A stretch of 64,000 bases of DNA from Enterobacteriaceae endosymbiont of Macroplea appendiculata (GCF_012571605.1 NZ_CP046220.1:402350-466349), one strand, 5' to 3'. Positions 28,198 through 38,396 are shown, numbered from the stretch's first letter. The notes: generated by a model from the sequence alone, not told the origin. Numbers and translations are program-made.

Positions 28198-28842
28198 ATG
28201 TATATATATAATGAAGAAAATTTAATGATTAAAGCTAAATTAATTATAGGATATAATATTATGGAAATAGCAAAATCATTAAATTATTGTCTTCCTAAAC
28301 TTATGAAATATAACACAGGATGTATAGGAAAATTAATAGAATATTATTTTTTTGATACACATATTAATAATCAATTTAATCAAGATATTCCTTATCTGGG
28401 CATAGAAATTAAAACAGTAACAATTAATCCAAATAAACAAGTATTATATGATAGTTATATTTGTTCGTGTACATTATTAACACAAAATGTTATTTGGGAA
28501 AAAAATAATATTAGTCAGAAAATATCTAAAATATTATGGATGCCTATTATAACATATAATAGTAAAACACCTATATTAAATAGAATTATTGGTACTCCAG
28601 TATTATGGCAACCAACTTTATATGAAAAAACTATTTTAAAATATGATTGGACAAATATTATACATTTATTAATTATGGGATATACACAAGATTTAAATGA
28701 ATATAATGGATATATTTTAAAAATAAAAAATAAATCTAAAAAAAATATCAAAACCAAAATTATAGATCAAAATGGCAATATTATTTTTACTGTACCTAAA
28801 GCATTTTATTTTAAACGTCATTTTATAACATCAATTATTTAA
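28198..28842 (+). CDS. mutH: DNA mismatch repair endonuclease MutH
   Basis: 214 residues (E. coli 229). MutH nicks the unmethylated strand at hemimethylated GATC sites when activated by MutS-MutL. The catalytic D...ExK motif is DIPYLGIEIKT, the downstream ISQKISKILWMPI contains the fourth catalytic lysine, and GTPVLWQP and TVPKAFYFKRHF are conserved. The start is supported by AAAGGA five bases before the ATG. It sits next to lysA, as it does approximately in E. coli. No mutS, mutL or dam gene is present in this window. Confidence 0.95.
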   Translation: MYIYNEENLMIKAKLIIGYNIMEIAKSLNYCLPKLMKYNTGCIGKLIEYYFFDTHINNQFNQDIPYLGIEIKTVTINPNKQVLYDSYICSCTLLTQNVIWEKNNISQKISKILWMPIITYNSKTPILNRIIGTPVLWQPTLYEKTILKYDWTNIIHLLIMGYTQDLNEYNGYILKIKNKSKKNIKTKIIDQNGNIIFTVPKAFYFKRHFITSII

Positions 28843-28856
28843 TTTATATAATTTAC

Positions 28857-30122
28857 CTATATTATTTCTAAATTAATTAGTTCTTTCATATGTTGTTGAC
28901 GACGAATTTGTGTGATTTTGTTGTTATCTATAAGGATCTCAGGTATTAATGGTCTACTATTATAATTAGATGACATAGAAGCACCATAAGCACCAGTATC
29001 ATGAATGATTAAATAATCATATAACTTGATATTAATAGATAATAAACAAGTAGTGAGTTTACCGTGACTATTTTGAGTAAACACATCTCCAGCTTCACAT
29101 AATGGCCCTGCTATAATTGTAGGAATTTTATTATCTTGTGATAAATCTATTCCTGTAGATGAAATAGCTGAAATATGATGATAACTACCATATAAAACAG
29201 GTCTACTAAAATCATTAAAACCAATATTTACTAATATAAATCTTGTGTTTTGAATAAATTTAATAGCATAAATTTGTGCAATTAATATTCCTGATTCAGC
29301 TACTAAAAATCTACCTGGCTCTATTTCTAACTGTATATCAGTATGAAAATACTGACTAATTAATTTTCTAGTATTGTTCCATAAATAAAAATAATGGTCT
29401 ATATTTATAGATTCATCATGTATATTATAGGGTATCGATAACCCCCCTCCTGCTGAAATAGCATGTATTTTAGGCATATATTTTTGAGTCACATTATATA
29501 ACATAGCATTACATACTTTTTTTAAGTGTTTATAATTTACACCAGAACCGATATGCATATGTATGCCAATTAAATTAAAATGATATTTTTTTATTATTTG
29601 AATAGTTTGTTCTATATCAGAATACCATATACCATGTTTACTATATATACCTCCTGTATTTGTTTTTTTATTATGTCCATATCCAAAACCAGGATTAATA
29701 CGTAACCATATATTATGTTTTTTTTTCAATTGTCCTAATTGATGTAACATATCTATAGATCCAATATTAATGGGAATATTTAATTCTATAATTTTTTTTA
29801 ATGTATTATTTTCTAATATATCTGCAGTAAATAAAATATCATGATGCGGATCATACCCAGCATATAATGCTCTTTCAATTTCTCCTAAAGAAACAGCATC
29901 TATTTTAATATTATTTTGTCTTATTAATTTTAAAATATTAATATTAGAGCATGATTTTTGTGCGAATCTAATAATATCAAATTTTTTTAATTTTGATATT
30001 TGTTTTCTAATGTTATCTGCACAATATACCCAACATGGAGTATTATATTTTTTAATAATTGATAATATAAGTTTATTAGATAAACAATTTTTATTATGTT
30101 TTGGATCAAAAATTTTCATCAT
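28857..30122 (-). CDS. lysA: Diaminopimelate decarboxylase
   Basis: 421 residues (E. coli 420). PLP enzyme that makes L-lysine from meso-diaminopimelate, the last step of the pathway. The PLP lysine is K56 in FAQKSCSNI; HMHIGSGVNY, the SAGGGLSIPY phosphate-binding stretch, EIEPGRFLV, GPLCEAGDVF and GAYGASMSSNYNSRP are all intact, so the enzyme should be active. The E. coli activator gene lysR next to lysA is gone. Lysine made here may serve the symbiont, or the host if the upstream dap genes are kept. Convergent with mutH (14-bp gap), divergent from ptsH. Confidence 0.97.
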   Translation of the reverse strand: MMKIFDPKHNKNCLSNKLILSIIKKYNTPCWVYCADNIRKQISKLKKFDIIRFAQKSCSNINILKLIRQNNIKIDAVSLGEIERALYAGYDPHHDILFTADILENNTLKKIIELNIPINIGSIDMLHQLGQLKKKHNIWLRINPGFGYGHNKKTNTGGIYSKHGIWYSDIEQTIQIIKKYHFNLIGIHMHIGSGVNYKHLKKVCNAMLYNVTQKYMPKIHAISAGGGLSIPYNIHDESINIDHYFYLWNNTRKLISQYFHTDIQLEIEPGRFLVAESGILIAQIYAIKFIQNTRFILVNIGFNDFSRPVLYGSYHHISAISSTGIDLSQDNKIPTIIAGPLCEAGDVFTQNSHGKLTTCLLSINIKLYDYLIIHDTGAYGASMSSNYNSRPLIPEILIDNNKITQIRRQQHMKELINLEII

Positions 30123-30442
30123 AAAATAAAAACTCTATAAATTTAAATAACATTATTTTTAATAAATAAAAATAATTATCTATACTAATGAAATAATATT
30201 CAAAATATTAACATATATTTTTACATAAATAAAAATATATTATATTTTGTAAAAGATATTTTTCTGTTTTAAAAAATATTTTTAAAAATATAAATATATG
30301 TTATATATGAATATATACAATAAATTATATGTTAAAATAATCTTATGAAATATCATTTAATCTTAGGTTATTAGATAATATTGTAAAATATGATTTTAAT
30401 CATATAATAATATTTCAATAAATTACAATTTAGGAAACAATA
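30123..30442. other. 320-bp divergent intergenic region, lysA / ptsH
   Basis: AT-rich, no RNA gene or ORF. It must hold the promoters of lysA and of the pts operon but I see no consensus pair. An 18-bp palindrome ATATGATT-TT-AATCATAT lies at 30388-30405, about 38 bp before the ptsH start; it is not a CRP site (no TGTGA...TCACA). Confidence 0.55.
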
Positions 30443-30697
30443 ATGTTACAAAAAGAAGTGATAATTAGTAATGAACATGGATTACATACTAGACCAGCAG
30501 CATTATTTGTTAAAGAAGCTAAAAATTTTATTTCTGAAATTACTATTACATCTAATAATGTTACAGTAAATGCAAAAAGTTTATTTAAAATTCAAACGTT
30601 AGGATTATCTAAAGGAACAGTTATTATGTTAACTGCTTCAGGTATAGATGAGAAACAAGCAATTATACATTTAGTACATATTATAAAAAATTTATAA
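30443..30697 (+). CDS. ptsH: Phosphocarrier protein HPr
   Basis: 84 residues (E. coli 85). HPr carries phosphate from enzyme I to sugar-specific EIIA domains. The active histidine is H15 in EHGLHTRPAA, and the NAKSLFKIQTLGLSKGT stretch around Ser46 matches the enteric protein. TAGGAAAC lies before the ATG. First gene of ptsH-ptsI-crr. Confidence 0.98.
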   Translation: MLQKEVIISNEHGLHTRPAALFVKEAKNFISEITITSNNVTVNAKSLFKIQTLGLSKGTVIMLTASGIDEKQAIIHLVHIIKNL

Positions 30698-30809
30698 CAT
30701 ATATTTACTTTTTATAAAATAAAATTTAATTTTAATTAGTGATAGTTATTATATCTTTTATATATACTTAATAATAATGTTAAATTATATAAACATTGAG
30801 GTAATATTT

Positions 30810-32522
30810 ATGATTTCAGGAATTTTAGCTTCTCCTGGTATTGCTTTTGGTAAAGCTTTTTTGTTAAAAATAGAAGATATTATTATTCATAAAAAAAAAA
30901 TTGATAAAAAATATGTTGATATAGAAATTAATAAATTTTTTTATGGGCAAAAAAAATCTATAAAACAGTTACAAAGTATAAAAGAACATGAAATAAAATT
31001 TAATACTGAGAAAGAATCTATACTGGAAGGACATATAGTATTATTACAAGACATCGAAATGTCTAAAGATGTTATTATGTTAATAAAAGAAAATTTGTTT
31101 TCTGCAGCATATGCAGTAGATAGTATTATGCAAAAACAAATTAAATCATTACAAAATATTAATGATGCATATTTGAAAGAAAGAATTAGTGATATTAGAG
31201 ATATTAGCCATAGATTAATCAAAAATATCTTAAATATGAGTATGAATGATTTAAATATTCTTGATAATGAAGTTATTTTAATTGCTAAAGATTTAACTCC
31301 TTCAGAAACAGTACAATTAAATACAAAAAAAATTTTAGGTTTTATTACTGATTTAGGTAGCCAAACATCACATACTGCTATTATGGCACGTTTACTAGAT
31401 ATCCCGGCAATTGTTGGTACTGGTAATATTACTCAAATAGTCAAAAATAATGATTATATTATTTTAGATGGCATTTCTAATCATATTCATGTTAATCCTA
31501 AAGAAAAAACTATTACTACTTTAAAACAAAAATACAAGAAATACATTTTAGAAAAAAAAAAATTAATACAATTAAGTATTGTTCCTGCTTATACTAAAGA
31601 TAATTATACAATTAAAGTTTGTGCTAATATTAGTACAATAGAAGATTTACAAAAAGCAAAAAATCATGGTGCGGAAGGTATAGGTTTATATAGAACAGAA
31701 TTTTTATTCATGAATCGTAATTCTTTGCCTAGTGAAGAAGAACAATTTAATACATATAAACAAATGGCATCTAATATGCCAAATAAAACAATTATCATTA
31801 GAACATTAGATGTTGGTGGTGATAAAAATATACCATATATGAATTTACCTAAAGAAGATAACCCTTTTTTAGGTTGGCGTGCTATTAGAATTACAATGGA
31901 CCGTATAAACATTTTACATACTCAATTACGAGCAATATTGAGAGCTTCTATATTTGGACAATTATGTATTATGTTCCCTATGATTATTTCTATAGAAGAA
32001 ATACTATTTTTAAAAAAAGAATTACAATTTTTAAAAAAACAGTTATATTACGAACAAAAACCAATACAACATAATATACAAATAGGTATTATGATAGAAA
32101 CACCAGCAGCAGCCATTATTGCTCATCATTTGATAAAAGAAATTGATTTTTTTAGTATAGGTACTAACGATTTAATACAATATACATTAGCTGTAGATCG
32201 TGGTAACGATTTAATTTCACATTTATATAATCCTATACATCCTGCACTTTTATTTTTAATCAAAAATATAATCGATGCTTCACATTCTGAAGGGAAATGG
32301 ACTGGTATGTGTGGCGAATTAGCTAGTAATGAAAAATTTATTCCAATATTATTAGGTATGGGGTTAGATGAAATTAGTATGAATGCTGCTTCTATACCAA
32401 AAATTAAAAATATTATTCGTAATACTAATATGAGCGATGCTAAAATTTTAGTAAAAAATATTTTAACATCAAATACTATGAAAAAAATCAATCAATTTAT
32501 TATTAAATATTATAAAAAATAA
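30810..32522 (+). CDS. ptsI: Phosphoenolpyruvate-protein phosphotransferase (enzyme I)
   Basis: 570 residues from the ATG at 30810, which is preceded by GAGGT and gives MISGILASPGIAFGKAF, identical in layout to E. coli (575). An upstream in-frame ATG at 30777 would add eleven unmatched residues. Enzyme I takes phosphate from PEP onto H188 (GSQTSHTAIMAR) and passes it to HPr. The C-terminal PEP-binding barrel shows GLYRTEFLFMNR, TLDVGGDK, FSIGTNDLIQY and the catalytic cysteine region TGMCGELA. Middle of ptsH-ptsI-crr. Confidence 0.98.
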   Translation: MISGILASPGIAFGKAFLLKIEDIIIHKKKIDKKYVDIEINKFFYGQKKSIKQLQSIKEHEIKFNTEKESILEGHIVLLQDIEMSKDVIMLIKENLFSAAYAVDSIMQKQIKSLQNINDAYLKERISDIRDISHRLIKNILNMSMNDLNILDNEVILIAKDLTPSETVQLNTKKILGFITDLGSQTSHTAIMARLLDIPAIVGTGNITQIVKNNDYIILDGISNHIHVNPKEKTITTLKQKYKKYILEKKKLIQLSIVPAYTKDNYTIKVCANISTIEDLQKAKNHGAEGIGLYRTEFLFMNRNSLPSEEEQFNTYKQMASNMPNKTIIIRTLDVGGDKNIPYMNLPKEDNPFLGWRAIRITMDRINILHTQLRAILRASIFGQLCIMFPMIISIEEILFLKKELQFLKKQLYYEQKPIQHNIQIGIMIETPAAAIIAHHLIKEIDFFSIGTNDLIQYTLAVDRGNDLISHLYNPIHPALLFLIKNIIDASHSEGKWTGMCGELASNEKFIPILLGMGLDEISMNAASIPKIKNIIRNTNMSDAKILVKNILTSNTMKKINQFIIKYYKK

Positions 32523-32547
32523 TAAATATATTTTAGAGGATTCAGTT

Positions 32548-33060
32548 ATGATAATTTTTACAAATTTTTTTAAAAAAAAACAGACGCAAATAAAAAATAA
32601 TTATATAAAAATTTTTGCACCTATTTCAGGAACTATCGAAAATATTGAAAATGTACCTGATACTGTATTTTCTGATAAAATCATTGGTGATGGCATAGCA
32701 ATTAATCCTACTAGTAATATATTAGTATCACCAGTAGATGGTATTATTGGGAAGATTTTTGACACAAATCATGCATTTTCAATTCTTATAGATAATGATA
32801 TAGAACTATTTGTACATTTCGGTATTGATACTGTTAATTTACAAGGTAAAGGTTTTAAAAGAATATTTAGTACATGTAAAACTAATAATGTAAAAAAAGG
32901 AGAACCAATAATAGAATTAGATTTAGATTTTTTACGAAAAAATGCTAAATCAATATTAACACCAGTAGTTATTTCTAATATAGAAGATATCAAAAAAATT
33001 GATAAATACACTAATCAAGTTCGAGCTGGTATCGATCCAATATTAAAAATATATAAGTAA
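32548..33060 (+). CDS. crr: PTS glucose-specific EIIA component
   Basis: 170 residues (E. coli 169). Accepts phosphate from HPr at H90 (FVHFGIDTVNL), with H75 (NHAFSI) as the second active-site residue, both at the E. coli positions. It would feed a membrane IIBC protein for glucose or a related sugar, which is not in this window. AGAGGA precedes the ATG, 25 bp after ptsI. Regulatory roles of EIIA-Glc on adenylate cyclase are unlikely to matter in a reduced genome, though that is inference. Confidence 0.97.
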   Translation: MIIFTNFFKKKQTQIKNNYIKIFAPISGTIENIENVPDTVFSDKIIGDGIAINPTSNILVSPVDGIIGKIFDTNHAFSILIDNDIELFVHFGIDTVNLQGKGFKRIFSTCKTNNVKKGEPIIELDLDFLRKNAKSILTPVVISNIEDIKKIDKYTNQVRAGIDPILKIYK

Positions 33061-33106
33061 ATTTTTATTACTAAAAATTAACATTTTTTAATATTTTATC
33101 TATATA

Positions 33107-33125
33107 AGAATAACCTAATTATTCT
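33107..33125. terminator. Small hairpin between crr and ruvC
   Basis: A 7-bp stem AGAATAA / TTATTCT with loop CCTAA lies between the convergent crr and ruvC genes; a second 7-bp stem (AGATAAT-ACT-ATTATCT) follows a little to the right. Position suggests terminators, but stems this short are expected by chance in such DNA. Confidence 0.3.
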
Positions 33126-33198
33126 AACGTTAATGTTTAACATAAAGATAATACTATTATCTGTATAAATTATTAGTTATCATTATAAATATTAATGT

Positions 33199-33675
33199 TT
33201 AACTAAGATCAAGATAATAACTATGTGTAATAGCTACAGCTAAAGCATCTGCTGCATCTGTTTTTAATGTTATTGATAATATATTTAACATCATACATAC
33301 CATATTACATATATGTTGTTTATTTGCTCCACCAGAACCACCTACAATCATTTTTATTTGTGTTGTAGCATATTCAGAAATAGATAAATTATGATTGACT
33401 GCTGATACTATAACAGCTCCACTAGCATAATTTAATTTTAAAGATGAACTAATATTTCTAGCAACGAAAACTTTTTCTATGGCGCAATACTGCGGTCTAA
33501 ATACATTAATAATATGACTAATTTTAGAGTAAATAATTTTTAAACGCATATAAAAATTATTAATCTTTGTTTCAATACAGCCGCTATGAATATAAATTAA
33601 TTTTGTTTTTTGTTTTTTTATTAAACCATAACCAGTTATTCTAGAACCAGGATCAATACCTAATATAATAGACAT
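33199..33675 (-). CDS. ruvC: Holliday junction resolvase RuvC
   Basis: 158 residues (E. coli 173). The four catalytic acids are visible: D8 (GIDPGSRITGYG), E67 (AIEKVF), and D140/D143 (KTDAADALAVAITH). The C-terminal tail is shortened. It follows yebC on the minus strand as in E. coli, but ruvA and ruvB, normally just downstream of ruvC, are not here: the next gene is the convergent crr. Confidence 0.97.
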   Translation of the reverse strand: MSIILGIDPGSRITGYGLIKKQKTKLIYIHSGCIETKINNFYMRLKIIYSKISHIINVFRPQYCAIEKVFVARNISSSLKLNYASGAVIVSAVNHNLSISEYATTQIKMIVGGSGGANKQHICNMVCMMLNILSITLKTDAADALAVAITHSYYLDLS

Positions 33676-33701
33676 TTTTTTCTTCTTTTTATAAAAAATT
33701 A

Positions 33702-34433
33702 CTATATATAAATTGCATTATGATAAATTTTTTTTATATCAACATTAGATTTTAAATTATATATAATAGATATTAATTTTTGTTTGATATTATCGTTTAT
33801 ATGATATTTAATATATGGTATTGTTACAAATTTTATTTCTGATGGTTGTATCGCAAATTTTTTTGATAATATTAATATATCTTTATATTTTTGCTTAGAA
33901 AAAAAAATTTCAATAACATTTTTATTGAAAATTATATCATTTGGCATTAATTGTTCAGCTATATCAATAATACAATCCATATTATTATTGATAATATATA
34001 TTAAGGATACTTGTTGTTGAAAAATATAATGATTAACACTATAATTACATATTATGCCATGATACTTATCTAATATACTACGTATAAAATTTATAGTACG
34101 ATTTTTATTGTTTGTTAAACATTGTATCATTAATGTAATACGATCAATCATACCATAATATATGAGATAATTTACATTATGATGAATATATTTACGATTG
34201 TATCGTTGATGATATTTTGTTATTATTTTATTAATTGTAACACGTTTCATATTATATGATAATGCTTTATTAACTACTAATTTTAACTTATTATTATCAT
34301 ATATATTCGCATTATTATTATCTTTAACTACTGAATGTAGTTCTCTTATAATTTTAGAAAATTTTTTATCTTTTTTTGCATCTTGATAAGCTTTACGGTA
34401 ACGTGTATTAGACCATTTACTATGTCCAGACAT
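33702..34433 (-). CDS. yebC: YebC/PmpR family protein
   Basis: 243 residues (E. coli 246). The family signature MSGHSKWSNTRYRKAYQDAKKDKKF at the start is clear (E. coli [25 protein letters not shown]), followed by the middle domain with RVTINKIITK and the NYLIYYGM-type strand, and the NDIIFN...EI segment. Much of the rest is diverged. YebC proteins were long called transcriptional regulators; recent work on the family ties them to relieving ribosome stalling. Between ruvC and aspS, the usual place (nudB missing). Confidence 0.93.
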   Translation of the reverse strand: MSGHSKWSNTRYRKAYQDAKKDKKFSKIIRELHSVVKDNNNANIYDNNKLKLVVNKALSYNMKRVTINKIITKYHQRYNRKYIHHNVNYLIYYGMIDRITLMIQCLTNNKNRTINFIRSILDKYHGIICNYSVNHYIFQQQVSLIYIINNNMDCIIDIAEQLMPNDIIFNKNVIEIFFSKQKYKDILILSKKFAIQPSEIKFVTIPYIKYHINDNIKQKLISIIYNLKSNVDIKKIYHNAIYI

Positions 34434-34449
34434 ATAAAAATATTCCTTG

Positions 34450-36198
34450 TTATATATTTCCTAAGCCTAATTCTAATAAAATTTTTTTATTTACTTTATG
34501 TGGAGCATTAGTTAATAGGCATGTTGCAGAAGTTGTTTTAGGAAAAGCAATGACATCTTTAATATTTGTTGTACGTACTAATAACATAACTAATCTATCC
34601 AAACCAAGTGCGATACCAATATGTGGTGGTGCACCAAATTGTAATGCTTTTAAAAAAAAACCAAAATTATTTTCTTGTATATCATTATTTAATTTTAATA
34701 TGTCAAAAATTATTTTTTGTATTTTATAATTATTAATTCTTAAAGAACCACTACCAATTTCATAACCATTAATAACTAGATCATAAGAATCTGATAATAT
34801 ATTTTCTGGTTGTGATATTAACTTCGTAATATCATAATTTTTAGGTGCTGTAAAAGGATGATTAGTAGATATCAAGTGACCTTCTTGATTTTTAGTAAAT
34901 AAAGGAAAATCAATAACCCATAATGGATACCAACTATCATTATTAATAATGTTAAAATCATTTCCTAATAATGTTCTTAACATTCCCATGGAACTAATAT
35001 TACCATTATATTTATTAGTACCAATAAAGATAATATCTTTTTCACGTAAATTTAAAAAATGTATAATATATTTTTGATGAATTTTAATATATTCTAAACT
35101 GTTTATCCCATCTTTATCACTATTAAACATAATATTGTTCAAACCAGAATGACTAACTTGCAAAATATTTAAATCTTTCGTATTATATTGACTTATATAT
35201 AAATTATATTTATGTAAGTTATGCAAAGATTTTGTTGTACAGTATTGTTGTTTAATTATAATAACAACAAAATTAGGTTGATATATTTTTATATTATGTT
35301 TAATAAAAATTTCAGATAAATTAATTAGTTTTAAATGATTTCTTAAATCAGGTTTGTCAGTCCCATAATCAGACATAGCTTTTTGAAAAGTAAGAACATG
35401 AAATTTATTTAATTTAATATTAATGATTTTTTTCCATAAATATATGATCATTAATTCTATAAAACTTCTAAAATTTTTAGATTCAACAAAAGACATTTCA
35501 ATATCTATTTGTGTAAATTCAGGTTGTCTATCTGAACGTAGATCTTCATCACGAAAACATTTAGCAAATTGGTAATAACGATCTAATCCTGAAATCATTA
35601 ATAATTGTTTAAATATTTGTGGTGACTGTGGTAACGCATAAAAACATTTTTTATGTATACGACTGGGTACTAAGTAATCTCTTGAACCTTCTGGAGTAAA
35701 ATTAGTAAGAATAGGAGTTTCAATATTTAAAAAATTATTTTTTTCTAAAAATATTCTAATAATACTCATTATCTTTGATCTAGTTTTAATAATATGAATC
35801 ATTTTTTCTTGTCTAAGATCTAAAAATCTATACTTTAATCTGTTTTCTTCTATATTAATATGATTATTATCTATAGGTAAATTTTTAGATTTATTTAAAA
35901 TGATAAGTTTTGACACAATAATTTCAAGATGACCTGTAATAATTTTTGGATTAATATTTTTGCGTTTTACTACTTTACCAGTAATTTTTACACAAAAATT
36001 ATTACGTAATGTTTTTGCAAGTTTATATGTTTCATTATATCTTGGTATAAATATTGCTTGTATTATACCTTGTATATCTTTAATATTAGCAAAAATTAAT
36101 TTACCTAAATTTCTATAATTATAAACCCAACCATAAAGTGTTACAATATAATTGATATGCTTATCATTAACTCTACCACAATAAATTCTATGTTCCAT
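34450..36198 (-). CDS. aspS: Aspartyl-tRNA synthetase
   Basis: 582 residues (E. coli 590). Class II synthetase with an N-terminal OB-fold for the anticodon (start MEHRIYCGRVN, VTLYGWVYNYRN). Motif 2 FRDEDLRSDRQPEFTQIDIEMSF, the bacterial GAD insertion (about 290-420, diverged) and motif 3 GIALGLDRLVMLL are present; the QSPQIFKQLLM stretch is intact. Head of the aspS-yebC-ruvC run, 16 bp before yebC. Confidence 0.98.
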   Translation of the reverse strand: MEHRIYCGRVNDKHINYIVTLYGWVYNYRNLGKLIFANIKDIQGIIQAIFIPRYNETYKLAKTLRNNFCVKITGKVVKRKNINPKIITGHLEIIVSKLIILNKSKNLPIDNNHINIEENRLKYRFLDLRQEKMIHIIKTRSKIMSIIRIFLEKNNFLNIETPILTNFTPEGSRDYLVPSRIHKKCFYALPQSPQIFKQLLMISGLDRYYQFAKCFRDEDLRSDRQPEFTQIDIEMSFVESKNFRSFIELMIIYLWKKIINIKLNKFHVLTFQKAMSDYGTDKPDLRNHLKLINLSEIFIKHNIKIYQPNFVVIIIKQQYCTTKSLHNLHKYNLYISQYNTKDLNILQVSHSGLNNIMFNSDKDGINSLEYIKIHQKYIIHFLNLREKDIIFIGTNKYNGNISSMGMLRTLLGNDFNIINNDSWYPLWVIDFPLFTKNQEGHLISTNHPFTAPKNYDITKLISQPENILSDSYDLVINGYEIGSGSLRINNYKIQKIIFDILKLNNDIQENNFGFFLKALQFGAPPHIGIALGLDRLVMLLVRTTNIKDVIAFPKTTSATCLLTNAPHKVNKKILLELGLGNI

Positions 36199-36643
36199 TA
36201 ATATATTCCTAGTAGTATAATTTAATGTTTTAATATATATGTTAAAGTAAAATTTTTATTACGTTAATAAAGTATGTTCATACATCAAATATAAAAAATA
36301 TATTGCATTATTTCTTATATATTTAATTATGTTTATTTTATAAATAGAATATTTTATAGTATAAAATATATACTAACAACATATTATAGCATAAATACTA
36401 ATAAAATTTTTATCATATTAATAAATATTCTTTTTTTAATATAAAGTATAATATATGTCATTACATATTTGATTTTTCATCCTAAATGAGATTTTAGAAA
36501 TATACTACAATATTAGTAAATTAATTATGTAATTTTATTGGATAAAAAGTATTTGCATTTACATATTGTTAATAAATATTATTATAAATTGAATAATGAT
36601 ATTATAAATAATGATTTATATATTACATATTATAGGCATATTA
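36199..36643. other. 445-bp divergent intergenic region, aspS / argS
   Basis: Second longest gene-free stretch once the argS start is set at 36644. No tRNA or other RNA is recognisable. It contains an AT-only palindrome with a one-base centre (36349-36369), which could easily be chance. Promoters for both synthetase genes must lie here but no consensus pair is convincing. Confidence 0.55.
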
Positions 36644-38365
36644 ATGAATATTAAAAAAATATTATCTGAACATATATATAATGCTATGATAAAAACAAAT
36701 ATACCACCATATTATAATGTTATTTTACGTCAATGTAAAAATTTTAAGTTTGGTCATTATCAAGTTAATGGTATTATTCCTGCTGCTATAAATATGAAAC
36801 TTAAACCATATGATCTTGCCAAAAAAGTCAATAGTAATATTATTGCTACTCATATCATTAAAAAAATAAATATTTCTATTATAGGACATATAAATATTTT
36901 TATTAATAAAATATGGTTAGCAGAACAAATAGATAAAATTTTATCTTCTAAAATATTTGGTTTAACAAAACAAATCAAATCACAAAATATTGTAGTTGAT
37001 TACTCTAGTCCTAATATAGCGAAAGATATGCATATTGGACATTTAAGATCCACTGTATTAGGAGATGCTGTAGTTAAAATTTTATCATTTATAGGACATA
37101 ATGTTATACAACAAAATCATATTGGAGATTGGGGTACACAATTTGGTATGCTAATTGCTTTTTTAAAAGATCAACATTTAGAACAACTTTCTATCACGCA
37201 TTTAAATGAATTTTATAAACAAGCACAAACAAAATATAAAAATGATGCTATTTTTGCACAACAATCTCGTAAATATGTTATGCAATTACATAAACAAAAT
37301 TCATATTGTTTAAAAATATGGAAACATATTGTAAATCTTACAATGGAAAATAATTATCAAGTATATAAAAATCTTGATATTTCCTTAAATCATACTCATA
37401 CTATGGGTGAAAGTCAATATAATCACATGCTCCCACATATTGTTTTAGATTTAAAAAATAAAGGTTTAGCTATGCATAGTCAAGGAGCTATTATTGTACC
37501 GATTTATAATGATAAAAATCAAAATATTGATAATATTATAATTCAAAAAAGTGATGGTGCATATTTATATGCTACTACTGATATCGCTTGTATAAACTAT
37601 AGAGTAAAAACTCTGCATGCTGATCGTATTATATATTATGTTGATACACGTCAAAAACAATATTTGCAAAACATATTTTATATTGTAAAAAAAGCTAAAT
37701 ATATTAATAACAATGTAAGTTTAGAACATCATATGTTTGGCATGGTTTTAAATAAATTACATAAACCATTTAAAACAAGAGAAGGTAAAAATATTAAATT
37801 ACTAGATTTAATTAATGAAGCTATTAAACGTTCAAAAAAAATTATTTTAAATAAACAACCAAATATAAAATATTGTAAGTTACAACATCTAGCGCATATT
37901 ATAGGAATAGGTGCTATTAAATATGCTGACTTATCAAAAAATAGAACATCTAATTACATTTTTAATTGGGAAGAAGTTTTAAATTTTGAAGGTAATACAT
38001 CATTATATATTCAATATGCATATGTTAGAGCTGTTTCTATATTAGAAAAATCACATATTAAACAACAAAAAATACAAAAAAGTAAAATAATATTGACACA
38101 TTTAAATGAAATAAATTTAGCTATCCATTTATTAGAATTTGAAGAAATCATATTTAAAATTGCACAAAATGGTACTCCACATATATTATGTAATTGGTTA
38201 TATAAAATGGCTGTATTATTTTCTGTTGTATATGAAACATGTAATATATTACATCAACAAAATGATACTATTAAAAGAAGTAAATTAAAAATTACTTTAA
38301 TTGTTTCACAATTTATTAAACAAGGATTAAAACTATTAGGAATACAAACTATTAAAAATATGTAA
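36644..38365 (+). CDS. argS: Arginyl-tRNA synthetase
   Basis: 573 residues from the ATG at 36644, matching the E. coli start (MNIKKILSEHIYNAM); an ATG at 36611 would add eleven hydrophobic residues unlike the family. Class I enzyme: DMHIGHLRST (HIGH at 130-133), HIGDWGTQFGMLIAF, the IIYYVDTRQ strand and ADLSKNRTSNYIFNW are kept, and as in most ArgRS there is no canonical KMSKS. The N-terminal Add1 domain recognising the tRNA D-loop and the C-terminal anticodon domain ending KLLGIQTIKNM are complete. Confidence 0.97.
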   Translation: MNIKKILSEHIYNAMIKTNIPPYYNVILRQCKNFKFGHYQVNGIIPAAINMKLKPYDLAKKVNSNIIATHIIKKINISIIGHINIFINKIWLAEQIDKILSSKIFGLTKQIKSQNIVVDYSSPNIAKDMHIGHLRSTVLGDAVVKILSFIGHNVIQQNHIGDWGTQFGMLIAFLKDQHLEQLSITHLNEFYKQAQTKYKNDAIFAQQSRKYVMQLHKQNSYCLKIWKHIVNLTMENNYQVYKNLDISLNHTHTMGESQYNHMLPHIVLDLKNKGLAMHSQGAIIVPIYNDKNQNIDNIIIQKSDGAYLYATTDIACINYRVKTLHADRIIYYVDTRQKQYLQNIFYIVKKAKYINNNVSLEHHMFGMVLNKLHKPFKTREGKNIKLLDLINEAIKRSKKIILNKQPNIKYCKLQHLAHIIGIGAIKYADLSKNRTSNYIFNWEEVLNFEGNTSLYIQYAYVRAVSILEKSHIKQQKIQKSKIILTHLNEINLAIHLLEFEEIIFKIAQNGTPHILCNWLYKMAVLFSVVYETCNILHQQNDTIKRSKLKITLIVSQFIKQGLKLLGIQTIKNM

Positions 38366-38396
38366 ATATATTTTATATATATAAAGATCATAAAAT

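Noticed and set aside
30388-30405. Palindrome before ptsH considered as a CRP site
   Set aside because: Lacks TGTGA/TCACA half-sites; may be chance.
32126-32491. Minus-strand open frame of 121 codons inside ptsI
   Set aside because: Antisense to highly conserved enzyme I coding sequence; no family similarity.
36349-36369. AT-only palindrome in the aspS-argS spacer
   Set aside because: Arms consist only of A and T, so it is expected by chance at this composition.
36611-36643. Upstream ATG for argS
   Set aside because: Adds eleven residues absent from the family; ATG at 36644 matches the E. coli start.
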